The notes beneath the pieces were generated by a model, which worked only from the letters and a program-made list of their open reading frames with translations, had not been told where the DNA came from and did not search any database. Positions 17,464 through 26,209 of a stretch of DNA of 64,000 nt are shown one piece after another (within the stretch, counting starts at the first letter, position 1; every line of letters begins with the position of its first letter). The DNA is taken from the NCBI GenBank assembly GCA_000799755.1, contig JUHI01000001.1, positions 1,240,001 to 1,304,000 of the forward strand, in the 5' to 3' direction. Source of the DNA: Martinezella tropici. Lineage in GTDB: Bacteria; Pseudomonadota; Alphaproteobacteria; Rhizobiales; Rhizobiaceae. The translations under genes and the position numbers were made by a program.

Positions 17464-18443
17464 GCTGGATCTCCCGATGGTTTGGATGCTGCGTGGGTCA
17501 TGGCGTAGTCGCCGGTCGGGCCCAGCCCATCGACACGGGCGAGTTCGGCGAGACGGCGTTGAGCACCGCGGCCGGAAAGCACAGCGACGAGGTCGATGGT
17601 CTCGGCGATCAGAGCGCGCGGGACGGTGACAACGGCTTCCTGGATGAGCTGTTCGAGGCGGCGCACTGCGCCGATCGCGGTGCCCGCGTGGATGGTGCCG
17701 ATGCCGCCCGGATGCCCCGTGCCCCAGGCTTTCAGCAGGTCGAGGGCTTCAGCGCCGCGAACTTCGCCGATGGGAATCCGGTCTGGGCGGAGCCGCAGGC
17801 TGGAGCGCACCAGATCGGAGAGCGAGACCACGCCGTCCTTGGTGCGCAGCGCTACGAGATTGGGGGCGGCGCACTGCAGCTCGCGCGTATCCTCGATCAG
17901 GACGACGCGATCGTCTGTCTTGGCGACTTCGGCCAGCAGCGCGTTGGTGAGCGTCGTCTTGCCGGTCGAGGTGCCGCCGGCGACGAGGATGTTTTGCCGG
18001 GACGCCACGGCATCGCGCAGCGCCTCGGCTTGCGCGCCCGTCATGATGCCGGCGGCGACATAGTCGTCCAGAGTGAACACTGCGACAGCGGGCTTGCGGA
18101 TGGCGAAGGCCGGCGCCGCGACGACGGGCGGCAGCAGGCCTTCGAACCGTTCTCCCGTCTCGGGCAGCTCGGCGGAGACGCGGGGGCTACCGGGATGCAC
18201 CTCGGCACCGACATGGTGCGCGACGAGGCGGATGATGCGCTCGCCATCGGCGGAAGAAAGCCGCTCACCCGTATCGGAAAGACCCTCGGAAAGTCGGTCG
18301 ATCCAGAGCCGCCCGTCGGGGTTGAGCATCACCTCAACGATCGCAGGATCTTCCAGGAATCGAGCGATGGCGGGACCAAGGGCGGTGCGCAACATGCGCG
18401 CTCCCCGGATGATCGCTTCGGATTTCTGGTGTGTTGTCGCCAC
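17460..18443 (-). CDS. trbB: Conjugal transfer ATPase TrbB (VirB11-like)
   Basis: A 327-residue hexameric VirB11-type ATPase of the cytoplasmic face. Walker [12 protein letters not shown] near residue 156, an Asp box ([12 protein letters not shown]), Walker B ([16 protein letters not shown]) and the His box ([12 protein letters not shown]) are all present. It is the first gene of the trb operon. The 170 bases before it (18444-18613), down to the CopG gene's end, should hold the trb promoter; no clear -35/-10 was identified. Confidence 0.95.
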   Translation of the reverse strand: MATTHQKSEAIIRGARMLRTALGPAIARFLEDPAIVEVMLNPDGRLWIDRLSEGLSDTGERLSSADGERIIRLVAHHVGAEVHPGSPRVSAELPETGERFEGLLPPVVAAPAFAIRKPAVAVFTLDDYVAAGIMTGAQAEALRDAVASRQNILVAGGTSTGKTTLTNALLAEVAKTDDRVVLIEDTRELQCAAPNLVALRTKDGVVSLSDLVRSSLRLRPDRIPIGEVRGAEALDLLKAWGTGHPGGIGTIHAGTAIGAVRRLEQLIQEAVVTVPRALIAETIDLVAVLSGRGAQRRLAELARVDGLGPTGDYAMTHAASKPSGDPA

Positions 18444-18613
18444 GTCGTCCCCGGTCTTTCGCGGGCGCGCACGACGCGCGGCCCTGGATCGGGGATGATT
18501 AAAAGAGCCAGAAGTCAGGCTGGTTCAACAAGATTAGATCGTCGTAGTAGCCTAGCGTGCAAATACAGGCGAACGGCGGAATCGGTTGTGACTTGAGAGA
18601 CGACAAGCGGACA

Positions 18614-19060
18614 CTATCGGTCCTGTGTTGGCGAGTCGTCGTCATCGCCGCTGAGCCTGCCGGGGACATCGTCGGGGATTTCCCTCAGAAAGCTCTGACC
18701 CTTCTGGAGCCTTTTGCCGAGCGTTTCGACAAAGCCTTCGAAGCGCTCGCGACCCTTGATCTGCGCGGCGGCCTGCGCGTCGCCCGGCAATGGTGGCGTG
18801 ATCGTCAGCCAGAAGCGGACGAAGAGCGCCAGCGTCTCGGCCGTGACCCCGAGATCGCGCTCGATCCGTTGGGCCTGGCGGGAGAGCCGGTCCATCCGGC
18901 GGGTGAAGGCGGCCTCGCGCCGATCGGCGGCATCTGGCGAGAGGAACGACGCCACGGCTGCCTCGACGATGGCCGATCGCGGGATCTTCTTGCGTTCCGA
19001 CAGCTCGTTGATCCGTGTGATCATCTCGACGGGCAAGGTGAGGTTCAGACGGTCTTTCAT
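18614..19060 (-). CDS. CopG/RHH-type protein beside traG
   Basis: A 148-residue protein with an N-terminal ribbon-helix-helix (DRLNLTLPVEMITRINELSERKKIPRSAIVEAAV) and a longer helical tail with WLTITPPLPG. Proteins of this type are regularly found between traG and trbB in these elements and are annotated as CopG-family regulators. It lies 9 bases after traG and is probably co-transcribed. It may regulate transfer genes or act at the relaxosome. Confidence 0.85.
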   Translation of the reverse strand: MKDRLNLTLPVEMITRINELSERKKIPRSAIVEAAVASFLSPDAADRREAAFTRRMDRLSRQAQRIERDLGVTAETLALFVRFWLTITPPLPGDAQAAAQIKGRERFEGFVETLGKRLQKGQSFLREIPDDVPGRLSGDDDDSPTQDR

Positions 19061-19069
19061 CGCCGCCTC

Positions 19070-21061
19070 CTAGAGGTCCATGCCGTCATTGGGATCGAGC
19101 GAGACCTGACGCGCGACGCCCGTCATCTGGCGGCGCAGCGCTTGACGCTGGCGGGCGACGTCCTCGGGTTCCTCGTCGAGCAGAACCGCGAACTCCTCCG
19201 CTGGCGTCTGGTCGGTCGTCTCCTTGACGATAGCGACATGATCGGGAAGCTCGGGTTCCCGGCGCAGCCCGCTATTGGCCTGGTCGCCCTCTGCCTTCTC
19301 CATCTCTGCCAGTAGCGCCGCGTCGGGTCTCTGTGGGGAGAGCGTCGACCACCCATCGGCGCGGGACGTGCGCCCGGACTTTTGCGGATCGGGCGGCGGC
19401 AGCACGCGTTCCTTAAACCGGGCGTCCTCGTAATACCGTGCCTTCTTCGCCCGGATCGGCGCAGTACCCGCGACCATGACGATCTCCTCGGTTGGCGGGA
19501 GTTGCATCACTTCGCCGGGCGTGAGCAGCGGGCGGGCGGTCTCGGAGCGCGACACCATGAGATGGCCGAGCCACGGCGAAAGGCGATGCCCGGCATAGTT
19601 CTTCATCGCCTTCATCTCGGTCGCGGTGCCGAGTGCATCGGAGACGCGCTTGGCGGTCCGCTCGTCGTTGGTGGCGAAGCTGACCCGCACGTGACAATTG
19701 TCGAGGATCGAATTGTTTGCGCCGTAGGCTTTCTCAATCTGGTTCAGCGACTGCGCGATCAAGAAACTCTTGATGCCGTAGCCCGCCATGAAGGCGAGCG
19801 CGGACTCAAAGAAGTCGAGTCGGCCAAGCGCTGGAAATTCGTCAAGCATCATCAGCACGCGATGCTTGCGCTCCTTCGCGTGCAGGTCCTCGGTCAGGCG
19901 CCGGCCGATCTGATTGAGCACCAGACGGATGAGCGGCTTGGTCCGGGAGATGTCGGATGGCGGCACCACGAGGTAGAGCGTCGCCGGACGCGGATCGGCG
20001 ATCAGATCGGCGATGCGCCAGTCGCAGCGCCGCGTCACTTGGGCGACGACCGGATCGCGATAGAGGCCGAGAAACGACATGGCGGTGGAGAGCACGCCGG
20101 AGCGCTCGTTGTCGGATTTGTTCAGCAGCTCGCGCGCCGTGGACGCGACCACCGGATGCGGCCCGGCTTCGCCGAGATGCGGCGTTGTCATCATCGCCTT
20201 CAGCGTCGTCTCGATCGGCCGCTTCGGATCGGAGAGAAAGCCCGCGACTCCGGCGAGCGTCTTGTCCGCCTCGGCGTAAAGCACATGGAGGATCGCGCCG
20301 ACCAGCAGCGAGTGGCTGGTCTTCTCCCAGTGATTGCGCTTGTCGAGCGAGCCTTCCGGATCGACCAAAACGTCGGCGACGTTCTGCACGTCACGGACTT
20401 CCCAATCGCCACGGCGCACCTCGAGCAGCGGATTGTACGCGGCGGATTTCGGGTTAGTCGGATCGAATAGCAGCACTCGCCCATACTTCGCCCGGAAGCC
20501 GGCGGTGAGTTGCCAATTCTCCCCCTTGATGTCATGGACGATGGCCGAACCCGGCCAGGTCAGCAGCGACGGCACGACCAGGCCGACGCCTTTGCCGGAG
20601 CGTGTCGGCGCGAAGCACAGCACATGCTCGGGTCCGTCGTGGCGCAGGTAGTCGCGCTCCAGCTTGCCGAGCACCACGCCATCCGGGCCGAGCAGCCCGG
20701 CCGCCTTCACCTCTCTCTTCTCGGCCCAGCGCGCCGAGCCGTAGGTCTCGGCGTTCTTGGCTTCTCGCGCCCGCCAGACCGACATGCCGATGGCGACCGC
20801 GATCGAGATGAAGCCACCCGACGCGGCGATGAAGGCGCCCTCTGTGAAGATCTCCGGCGCATAAGCGTCGTAGGAGAACCACCAGGCGAAGAAGGCCGGC
20901 GGGAAATAGACCGGCATTCCCGCGAGCCTGAACCAAGGCGCTCCAAGCTGCGCCTGAAAGCCAAGCTGCCAGGCGACATACTGCGTCGCCGACCAGGTCG
21001 TGATGAGCACGATCAGGAAGACGATGGTGATCTGGCCCCAGAGGATTTTGGTCGCGGACAT
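19070..21061 (-). CDS. traG: Conjugal transfer coupling protein TraG (VirD4-like)
   Basis: A 663-residue type IV coupling protein linking the relaxosome to the channel. Two N-terminal TM regions (ITIVFLIVLITTW and YFPPAFFAWWF area), Walker A PTRSGKGVGLVVPSLL near residue 150, and Walker B RVLMMLDEFPALGRL are present. The start at 21061 (MSATKILWGQ) is preceded by AAAGGAG, which supports it over the longer frame from 21130. Confidence 0.95.
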   Translation of the reverse strand: MSATKILWGQITIVFLIVLITTWSATQYVAWQLGFQAQLGAPWFRLAGMPVYFPPAFFAWWFSYDAYAPEIFTEGAFIAASGGFISIAVAIGMSVWRAREAKNAETYGSARWAEKREVKAAGLLGPDGVVLGKLERDYLRHDGPEHVLCFAPTRSGKGVGLVVPSLLTWPGSAIVHDIKGENWQLTAGFRAKYGRVLLFDPTNPKSAAYNPLLEVRRGDWEVRDVQNVADVLVDPEGSLDKRNHWEKTSHSLLVGAILHVLYAEADKTLAGVAGFLSDPKRPIETTLKAMMTTPHLGEAGPHPVVASTARELLNKSDNERSGVLSTAMSFLGLYRDPVVAQVTRRCDWRIADLIADPRPATLYLVVPPSDISRTKPLIRLVLNQIGRRLTEDLHAKERKHRVLMMLDEFPALGRLDFFESALAFMAGYGIKSFLIAQSLNQIEKAYGANNSILDNCHVRVSFATNDERTAKRVSDALGTATEMKAMKNYAGHRLSPWLGHLMVSRSETARPLLTPGEVMQLPPTEEIVMVAGTAPIRAKKARYYEDARFKERVLPPPDPQKSGRTSRADGWSTLSPQRPDAALLAEMEKAEGDQANSGLRREPELPDHVAIVKETTDQTPAEEFAVLLDEEPEDVARQRQALRRQMTGVARQVSLDPNDGMDL

Positions 21062-21093
21062 CGGCGTTGCTCCTTTCTTCTTCTTGTTCGTGG

Positions 21094-22851
21094 CTAAAGG
21101 CCGAGGTCGCGCTTGCGCCCGAGGCTCCACTCGATGCCGCCGCCATCGCGGGCGACGCCGGCGATGTGCTGGCCGAGTTTGCGTTCGATCTCGCGCGACC
21201 AGGGCACGAGCTGGAAGCCGAGCCCGTTGTCGATCATGGCGAAGCGGCCTGAGGAAAGCGTCAGGCGCTGGCGATAGATCCCCGAGACATGCTCGCCGAC
21301 CGCGGCCTTCACATGCGGCATCCCTGTCTCGGCCGACAGCTTCTCGCCAACGGCATCCAGTTCGCGGCGGCGCAGGGTGCTGAGGAGATCGCGCTGGAGG
21401 ATGATGCGCTGACCCTGGCGGCGGCCGAGCCCTTCGTCAGCGAGATGTTCGGCGCGGGCCTGCATGGCGTCGCGCGCCTCGCGGCCGAACCCACCCATGG
21501 AGAGCAGCATCTGTTCGCGCTCGACCAGACGATGGTCGAGCCAGGTCGCGCCCGGCGCCGTGATCTGGGCGCGAAGATCGAGATCGGAACGGGTGGCGAG
21601 CACCAGCGTCGGTCGCTGGTCCTCCGACCCGCCGAAGCGCCGAACCTCGACGATGCCACCGGCAGGCGGCGCGTGCTCGAAGGCTTCGATGCCGCGAAAG
21701 CGAACATGGTGGGCGCGGCCGTCGGCGCCGTCGATCACTGCATAGGCTTCACCGGTCAGCTCGTCATGGAGACCCTTGTCGACCAGCCGGCCGATGATCG
21801 GCGAACTGGCGCCGGCGTCGATGACATAGTCGGCGACGCCGCGATCCTGGCCGCGCTCGGTGAAGGCGCTGTGCATGGTCTTGATGATGTCGCCGCGCAT
21901 GCCGAGATCGCGAAGATGGCGTTCGGCTTCCAGCCCGACCATCCATTCGCCGGGACCGGCCGACGTGGCGAGCCCCATCCTCTCCAGATGCTGGAGACGG
22001 CCGATCATCAGGCGGCGGGTCTCTGGGTCGGCAGAGCCGCTGGATTCAGGACGCAGATCGATGGCGCCGACGTCGTCGGCATGGCCGCGGATCTCGACAT
22101 CGAGGCGCGTCCAGCGTTCCGCTGTGACTTCCTTCTCCAACGCATTGCGGATTTCATGCTCGGGCTTCGGGCCAAGCTCGATCGACACCAGATCCTCGGC
22201 GCGCGAGCGCAGGCCTCGGCTGATATAATCGCGCGAGATGACGAGGTCGGCGCCGGCCTCATCCACGCCGCGCACGAGCAGGTGGACGTGCGGATTGTCG
22301 GTGTTCCAGTGATCGACGGCGACCCAGTCGAGCCGCGTCCCCATATCGGCTTCCATCTGCCGTGCGAGGTCGCGCGTGAAGGCCTTGAGGTCGGTCATCT
22401 CGCCGGCGTCCTCCGGCGAGACGATGAACCGGAAATGATGCCGGTCGTCCTTGCAGCGGTCGGCAAAGGCGAGATCGCCGGCGCGATCGGAGCCGGCGTC
22501 GAACATGACGCCCTTTTCTCCGTCCCGGCTGACGCCCTCGCGCTTGAGGTAGGAGAGATGCGCCGACAGCGGCGCGGAGCGGAAGGACCGGCCCTGGTGG
22601 CGCACGACGCGCGCCTTCACGACGACGCGGCGGGACGATGAGAACAGGCGGCTGCGGCTGAAACTGCCGCGCCCCCGGCCGAAGGTCGAGCGGCCATAGC
22701 CGGAAGCGCGTCTGCCTGACGCCGGCGCGCCGGTATGGCCCGCCTTCTTCGCGGCCCGCAGCACCTGGTTGAGGAAGCTCTTCGCCTTGGGGGCGCGCGT
22801 GGTTTTGATGCGGCCAGGCCGGACACGAAAATCGTTGTCGCCCTCGCTCAT
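21094..22851 (-). CDS. Relaxase/mobilisation nuclease, DUF3363 family
   Basis: A 585-residue relaxase that would nick oriT and lead the strand into the recipient. The first 90 residues are basic. The metal-binding HUH-type motif is NPHVHLLVRG near residue 187, with RHHFRFIVSPEDA upstream, as in VirD2-like/DUF3363 relaxases; the catalytic tyrosine cannot be assigned by eye. The C-terminal DUF3363 half ends with FQLVPWSREIERKLG. It lies 32 bases before traG in the same transcript. The sequence directly upstream is the best place for oriT. Confidence 0.93.
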   Translation of the reverse strand: MSEGDNDFRVRPGRIKTTRAPKAKSFLNQVLRAAKKAGHTGAPASGRRASGYGRSTFGRGRGSFSRSRLFSSSRRVVVKARVVRHQGRSFRSAPLSAHLSYLKREGVSRDGEKGVMFDAGSDRAGDLAFADRCKDDRHHFRFIVSPEDAGEMTDLKAFTRDLARQMEADMGTRLDWVAVDHWNTDNPHVHLLVRGVDEAGADLVISRDYISRGLRSRAEDLVSIELGPKPEHEIRNALEKEVTAERWTRLDVEIRGHADDVGAIDLRPESSGSADPETRRLMIGRLQHLERMGLATSAGPGEWMVGLEAERHLRDLGMRGDIIKTMHSAFTERGQDRGVADYVIDAGASSPIIGRLVDKGLHDELTGEAYAVIDGADGRAHHVRFRGIEAFEHAPPAGGIVEVRRFGGSEDQRPTLVLATRSDLDLRAQITAPGATWLDHRLVEREQMLLSMGGFGREARDAMQARAEHLADEGLGRRQGQRIILQRDLLSTLRRRELDAVGEKLSAETGMPHVKAAVGEHVSGIYRQRLTLSSGRFAMIDNGLGFQLVPWSREIERKLGQHIAGVARDGGGIEWSLGRKRDLGL

Positions 22852-23098
22852 GATAGAGCTCCGGACAGCGGCATTTCAGACCCGTGCATACGGAAGCCTT
22901 GAAATCCTTCGCAAAAACCGGGCATCATGCCCGCGACCGACCGCCATGCACGCCAAAACGCGAGCCTCTTCAGAGGCTTACAGCGTTTCGGGCATGCGCT
23001 TTTATCTCGCCGTCTGTTGGTCGTGTCTCCCTGCCATCCCAATCCTTCCGCCCAACCTGACCGGAAGCTCGCTAGACCGCGCCAGACTGCGAAAACCC
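22852..23098. other. Candidate oriT region with two hairpins
   Basis: This gap between the relaxase and transglycosylase genes holds two palindromes: CGGGCAT c ATGCCCG at 22919-22933 and AGCCTCT tc AGAGGCT at 22963-22978, followed by an AT-richer stretch. Inverted repeats next to a relaxase gene are the usual form of oriT. The minus strand is also open for 84 codons here (23102 to 22848) with a cysteine- and tryptophan-rich peptide; that peptide looks unlike a folded protein and could be a by-product of a conserved DNA site. Function inferred from position and repeats only. Confidence 0.45.
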
Positions 23099-23875
23099 TC
23101 ATTGCGGGTCTCCCGCACGATTGCGGGCAACGAACAGGCCGCCCGACTGCGGGACGATGGCGGAGACATCGCGCGCGGTCGGCGCTGTCGGCGCATCGTC
23201 CTGATTGGCGTCGCGCTGCACAGGATCGGCCGCCGATGTGCGCTCGGATTGCGCGACGAACAGCGGCGCGCGAGTCCAGGCTTGCGGATCGGCAGCGGCA
23301 ACGACGGTCGCAGGAGCGGTCAGTTCACCGCCGCCGAAGATAGGAAGGAGGGCGGCTACATAGGCGCGCGTCTCCGCCGGCAAGGGACGGCCGGCGAGAT
23401 ACTCCTCATATCGGCCTGGTCCCGCATTGTAGGCGGCGAGAAAGCCGGGCGAACCGTACCGATCGTGCATTTCGCGGAGATACGCCGCGCCCGCCAGGAT
23501 GTTGTCGCGCGGATTGAAGGGATCATTTCCGAGCGAATATCGAGCGCGCAGGCCCGCCCAAGTGTCGGGCATGATCTGCATCAGGCCCATCGCGCCCTTC
23601 GGCGATACGGCGCGCACGTCATTCGCACTCTCGACCCGCATGACCGCCCTGATCCAGGCCGCCGGAATGCCGAAGCGCTGTGCGGCTTCCGCGATGTAGG
23701 CGGCATAGGGATCGGCCGGACCCGGACGTTCGACCGGCGCGCTTTGCGCCAGCGTGACGGCCGACGGGACGCCCACGAGAAACAGGCCGGAAAGGAGAAG
23801 GAGGCCAGCATGCCGGGCGGCGCGATGACGCCCGGCAGCGGTGACTTGAGGGTCTGATGGGGAAGGCAAACGCAT
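23099..23875 (-). CDS. Lytic transglycosylase (VirB1-like)
   Basis: A 258-residue exported peptidoglycan hydrolase that opens the wall for the channel. Signal peptide about residues 22-45 (LLLLSGLFLVGVPSAVTLAQ). The SLT domain shows the catalytic glutamate in VMRVESANDV, then GAMGLMQIMPDTW and FLAAYNAGPGRYEEY. The tail is low-complexity. It starts 4 bases after the upstream DUF736 gene. Confidence 0.92.
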   Translation of the reverse strand: MRLPSPSDPQVTAAGRHRAARHAGLLLLSGLFLVGVPSAVTLAQSAPVERPGPADPYAAYIAEAAQRFGIPAAWIRAVMRVESANDVRAVSPKGAMGLMQIMPDTWAGLRARYSLGNDPFNPRDNILAGAAYLREMHDRYGSPGFLAAYNAGPGRYEEYLAGRPLPAETRAYVAALLPIFGGGELTAPATVVAAADPQAWTRAPLFVAQSERTSAADPVQRDANQDDAPTAPTARDVSAIVPQSGGLFVARNRAGDPQ

Positions 23876-23879
23876 CGGC

Positions 23880-24215
23880 TCAATCCCGCTCGCCGCGTTT
23901 GGGCGGGCGGTTCCAGTGCAGGCCCCAGGCGGTCTTGTCGTCGCCCGACTGGAACAGGTTGGCGCGGATCGGCTGCGTGAAGACGGGATCGTCGAGCTGC
24001 AACGAGACGTAGTCGCCGGCACGTTCGCCGGTGCGTTTCCAACCTGCGCCAACCTCCGGCCCGTCCTCGTCGCGGAGGTGGATGCGATAGTCCGGGGCGT
24101 TCTCCGCGTCCGACGGCTCGGCCGGAACGACCGCCAGCTCGATGTCGAGCGAGAGGGTGCGGATACGGCCGGAGTAGCCCGATTTCGTGCGGGTGAATTC
24201 TCCAATCTGGGGCAT
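23880..24215 (-). CDS. DUF736 family protein (copy 1)
   Basis: A 111-residue protein of the DUF736 family (MPQIGEFTRTKSGYSGRIRTL start; WKRTGERAGDYVSLQLDDP; NLFQSGDDKTAWGLHWNRP end). The family is nearly confined to conjugative elements and plasmids of alphaproteobacteria; its function is unknown. The start at 24215 is supported by AGGAG just upstream. A second, diverged copy is at 29442. Confidence 0.9.
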   Translation of the reverse strand: MPQIGEFTRTKSGYSGRIRTLSLDIELAVVPAEPSDAENAPDYRIHLRDEDGPEVGAGWKRTGERAGDYVSLQLDDPVFTQPIRANLFQSGDDKTAWGLHWNRPPKRGERD

Positions 24216-24262
24216 GGGAAGGCTCCTTTGCTGTGCGGTGGAGGACGAAATGGACGCGCGCG

Positions 24263-24808
24263 TCACCGCGTTGGCGCGCGCCATTCGAAGCGGCCGTTGC
24301 CGTCTTCATCGGTGTAGAGAGGCGTCGCCCGACCGATCATCGTGTCGGTCGAGACGGGTCCGAAGTAGCGGCCGTCGAGGCTGTCGCGGACCTGCCAGTT
24401 CATGAGGAAGATCTCGCCCACGGCGATGAGGCGGCAGCCTTGCCAGCTCGGCAGGACGCGGCCCAATCGGTCGCGATCAAGCGCCTCGGCCATGTCGACG
24501 CCATCGACCGAAATCGTGCGGCCCGTGCGACACACGCGTTGCCCGGCGACGCCCGCGACGCGCTTCATCAACGGTACACCGCGCGGGAGGTAACCGCGCT
24601 CAGCGAGGAAGGTCGCGAGCGGTTCGGGCGCGTCGATCGCGACGAGATCTGTTATTTCGGGGAGATGATCAGGGTCGATCGTGTAGAGCCCGATAGGCAC
24701 GCTCGCTGAAGCATTCCAGATAAGCTTGAGCGGCAGCGGAAGGACGGCTCCCATGAGGATGCCCATCGCCGCGACATACGTCGCCATGACGTAACCGAAG
24801 CGGCTCAT
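24263..24808 (-). CDS. traF: S26-family signal peptidase, TraF-like
   Basis: A 181-residue inner-membrane serine protease. After a hydrophobic anchor (VAAMGILMGAVLPLPLKLIW) comes the catalytic serine region NASASVPIGLY and the catalytic lysine in PLMKRVAGVAG. TraF of the IncP type matures and cyclises the TrbC pilin. Its start overlaps the DUF2840 stop by 4 bases. Confidence 0.93.
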   Translation of the reverse strand: MSRFGYVMATYVAAMGILMGAVLPLPLKLIWNASASVPIGLYTIDPDHLPEITDLVAIDAPEPLATFLAERGYLPRGVPLMKRVAGVAGQRVCRTGRTISVDGVDMAEALDRDRLGRVLPSWQGCRLIAVGEIFLMNWQVRDSLDGRYFGPVSTDTMIGRATPLYTDEDGNGRFEWRAPTR

Positions 24809-25323
24809 GGCTCGGCCCTCCTGCGCAGAAGGAAGGCTCTATGCTGCTCGGCGCTGTAAATGCGCGGCTGCTCGCCGACTGTCAGGCGGTTATGGATGTG
24901 GCGCCAATGATCGGGTGACACGTTGACGGGATCGATGCCAATCGCCTCGATTGCGTCAATCGCCTGCAGGACGCGTTCGACCATGTGCCAGCCTTCGAGC
25001 TTCAGCAGGATGTCGCCGCCGGGCCGAACGAAGGGCAGTGTTTGAAATGGTTCGCTGGCGCCAACGGCGCGCACGATGTCGATCCGGGAAACGATCGTTC
25101 CGAAGTCGTTCGCCGCCCAACGAATGAAGGCAAACACGCTATTCGGCGCAAAGCCGACGACACGCCGACGGCGATCGAGGATCTGTTCGTACGTGTCGTG
25201 GCCGAACCTGATCCAGTTCTCGATTGCCTTCTCGATCCAGGTTAGCTCGACCAGTGTTGTGAAAGGAGGCGGGCTCCCTGGCGCAACAGCGCCGCGCACG
25301 CGGTTGGTTGCCGCGCCGGTCAA
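24805..25323 (-). CDS. DUF2840 family protein
   Basis: A 172-residue protein of the DUF2840 family, known from conserved ICE blocks between parA and traF. Seen: LTWIEKAIENWIRFG, VVGFAPNSVFAFIRWAANDFGT and PGGDILLKLEGWHMVERVLQAID. No catalytic motif is apparent. It overlaps both neighbours by 4 bases, so it is translated with the RHH protein and TraF. Function unknown. Confidence 0.88.
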   Translation of the reverse strand: MTGAATNRVRGAVAPGSPPPFTTLVELTWIEKAIENWIRFGHDTYEQILDRRRRVVGFAPNSVFAFIRWAANDFGTIVSRIDIVRAVGASEPFQTLPFVRPGGDILLKLEGWHMVERVLQAIDAIEAIGIDPVNVSPDHWRHIHNRLTVGEQPRIYSAEQHRAFLLRRRAEP

Positions 25324-25574
25324 TTCTGATCTCCTTCGGTGCTGGGGTATTCCCGTGAGAGCAGCTCGCGCAGCATGTCGGCAACCGTGACGCCGCGCTG
25401 GAACGCGACAATCTTGATGCGCCCGCGCAGTTCCGGCGTGACATCGATCGTCAGCCGGGCGGTGAAACCGCCATCTGCCGATGCGCGCGCAGACGGCTTG
25501 TCGGGCGCCTTGATCCAGCTTTCGGCATCGGCGGGATGCATTGCGAAATTACGCTTCGAGGATCGCTCGGTCAT
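25320..25574 (-). CDS. Ribbon-helix-helix protein next to parA
   Basis: An 84-residue protein with a flexible N-terminus and a C-terminal RHH motif (FTARLTIDVTPELRGRIKIVAFQRG, then TVADMLRELLSREYP). It overlaps parA by 4 bases. Small RHH proteins next to ParA often act as ParG/Omega-like centromere binders and autoregulators; that role is likely but inferred. Confidence 0.85.
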   Translation of the reverse strand: MTERSSKRNFAMHPADAESWIKAPDKPSARASADGGFTARLTIDVTPELRGRIKIVAFQRGVTVADMLRELLSREYPSTEGDQN

Positions 25575-26209
25575 AGCGCGATCCTTCCAACTTCGGCGCA
25601 GAGCGCGGCGATGTCCCGAGCCGCTGGACTGTCATCGTCGAGTTCGGACACCAGGCGGCCGGATTGAGCGGCGTCGGCGAAGGCGACGCGCTGGCCGATC
25701 GTGGCCCCAAGCACCGGCGGATCGTGATCGGCGAGCGCTTCGGCTGTAGCGCGCGCGATGACGGTGCGTGCCCCACAGCGATTCAGCACGAAGCGCGCGG
25801 CGAGTTGCGGGCGATAGATGCGCGCCTCTCCGAGCAGTGACAGCATCTCCGCCGAGGCCCAGCCGTCAAACGGCGATGGCTGCACCGGGATCAACACGAG
25901 GTCGGCGGCGAGAAGCGCCGAGCGCATTAGCCCCGCCACACGCGGTGGCCCATCGATGACGATGTGATCGGCGTCTCGCGCCAGTTCCGGAGCTTCGCGA
26001 TGCAGCGTGTCGCGCGCCAGGCCGACGACGCCGAAAAGCCTCGGAAGCGCTTCGCGAGCGCGCTGCTGCGACCAGTCGAGAGCGGAGCCTTGCGGGTCCG
26101 CGTCGATCAGCGTGACGCGCTTTCCGTTGGCGGCCCATTCGCCGGCGAGATGCAGGGCCAGTGTCGTCTTACCGACGCCGCCCTTCTGATTGAGAAGCGC
26201 GACGATCAC
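25571..26209 (-). CDS. parA: ParA-family partition ATPase
   Basis: A 212-residue ParA/MinD-type ATPase with deviant Walker A NQKGGVGKTTLALHL at residue 7, Walker A' DADPQGSALDW and Walker B-like HIVIDGPP. This short type lacks an N-terminal HTH. It overlaps repA and the RHH gene by 4 bases each. It would segregate the element when it is extrachromosomal. Confidence 0.93.
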   Translation of the reverse strand: MIVALLNQKGGVGKTTLALHLAGEWAANGKRVTLIDADPQGSALDWSQQRAREALPRLFGVVGLARDTLHREAPELARDADHIVIDGPPRVAGLMRSALLAADLVLIPVQPSPFDGWASAEMLSLLGEARIYRPQLAARFVLNRCGARTVIARATAEALADHDPPVLGATIGQRVAFADAAQSGRLVSELDDDSPAARDIAALCAEVGRIAL

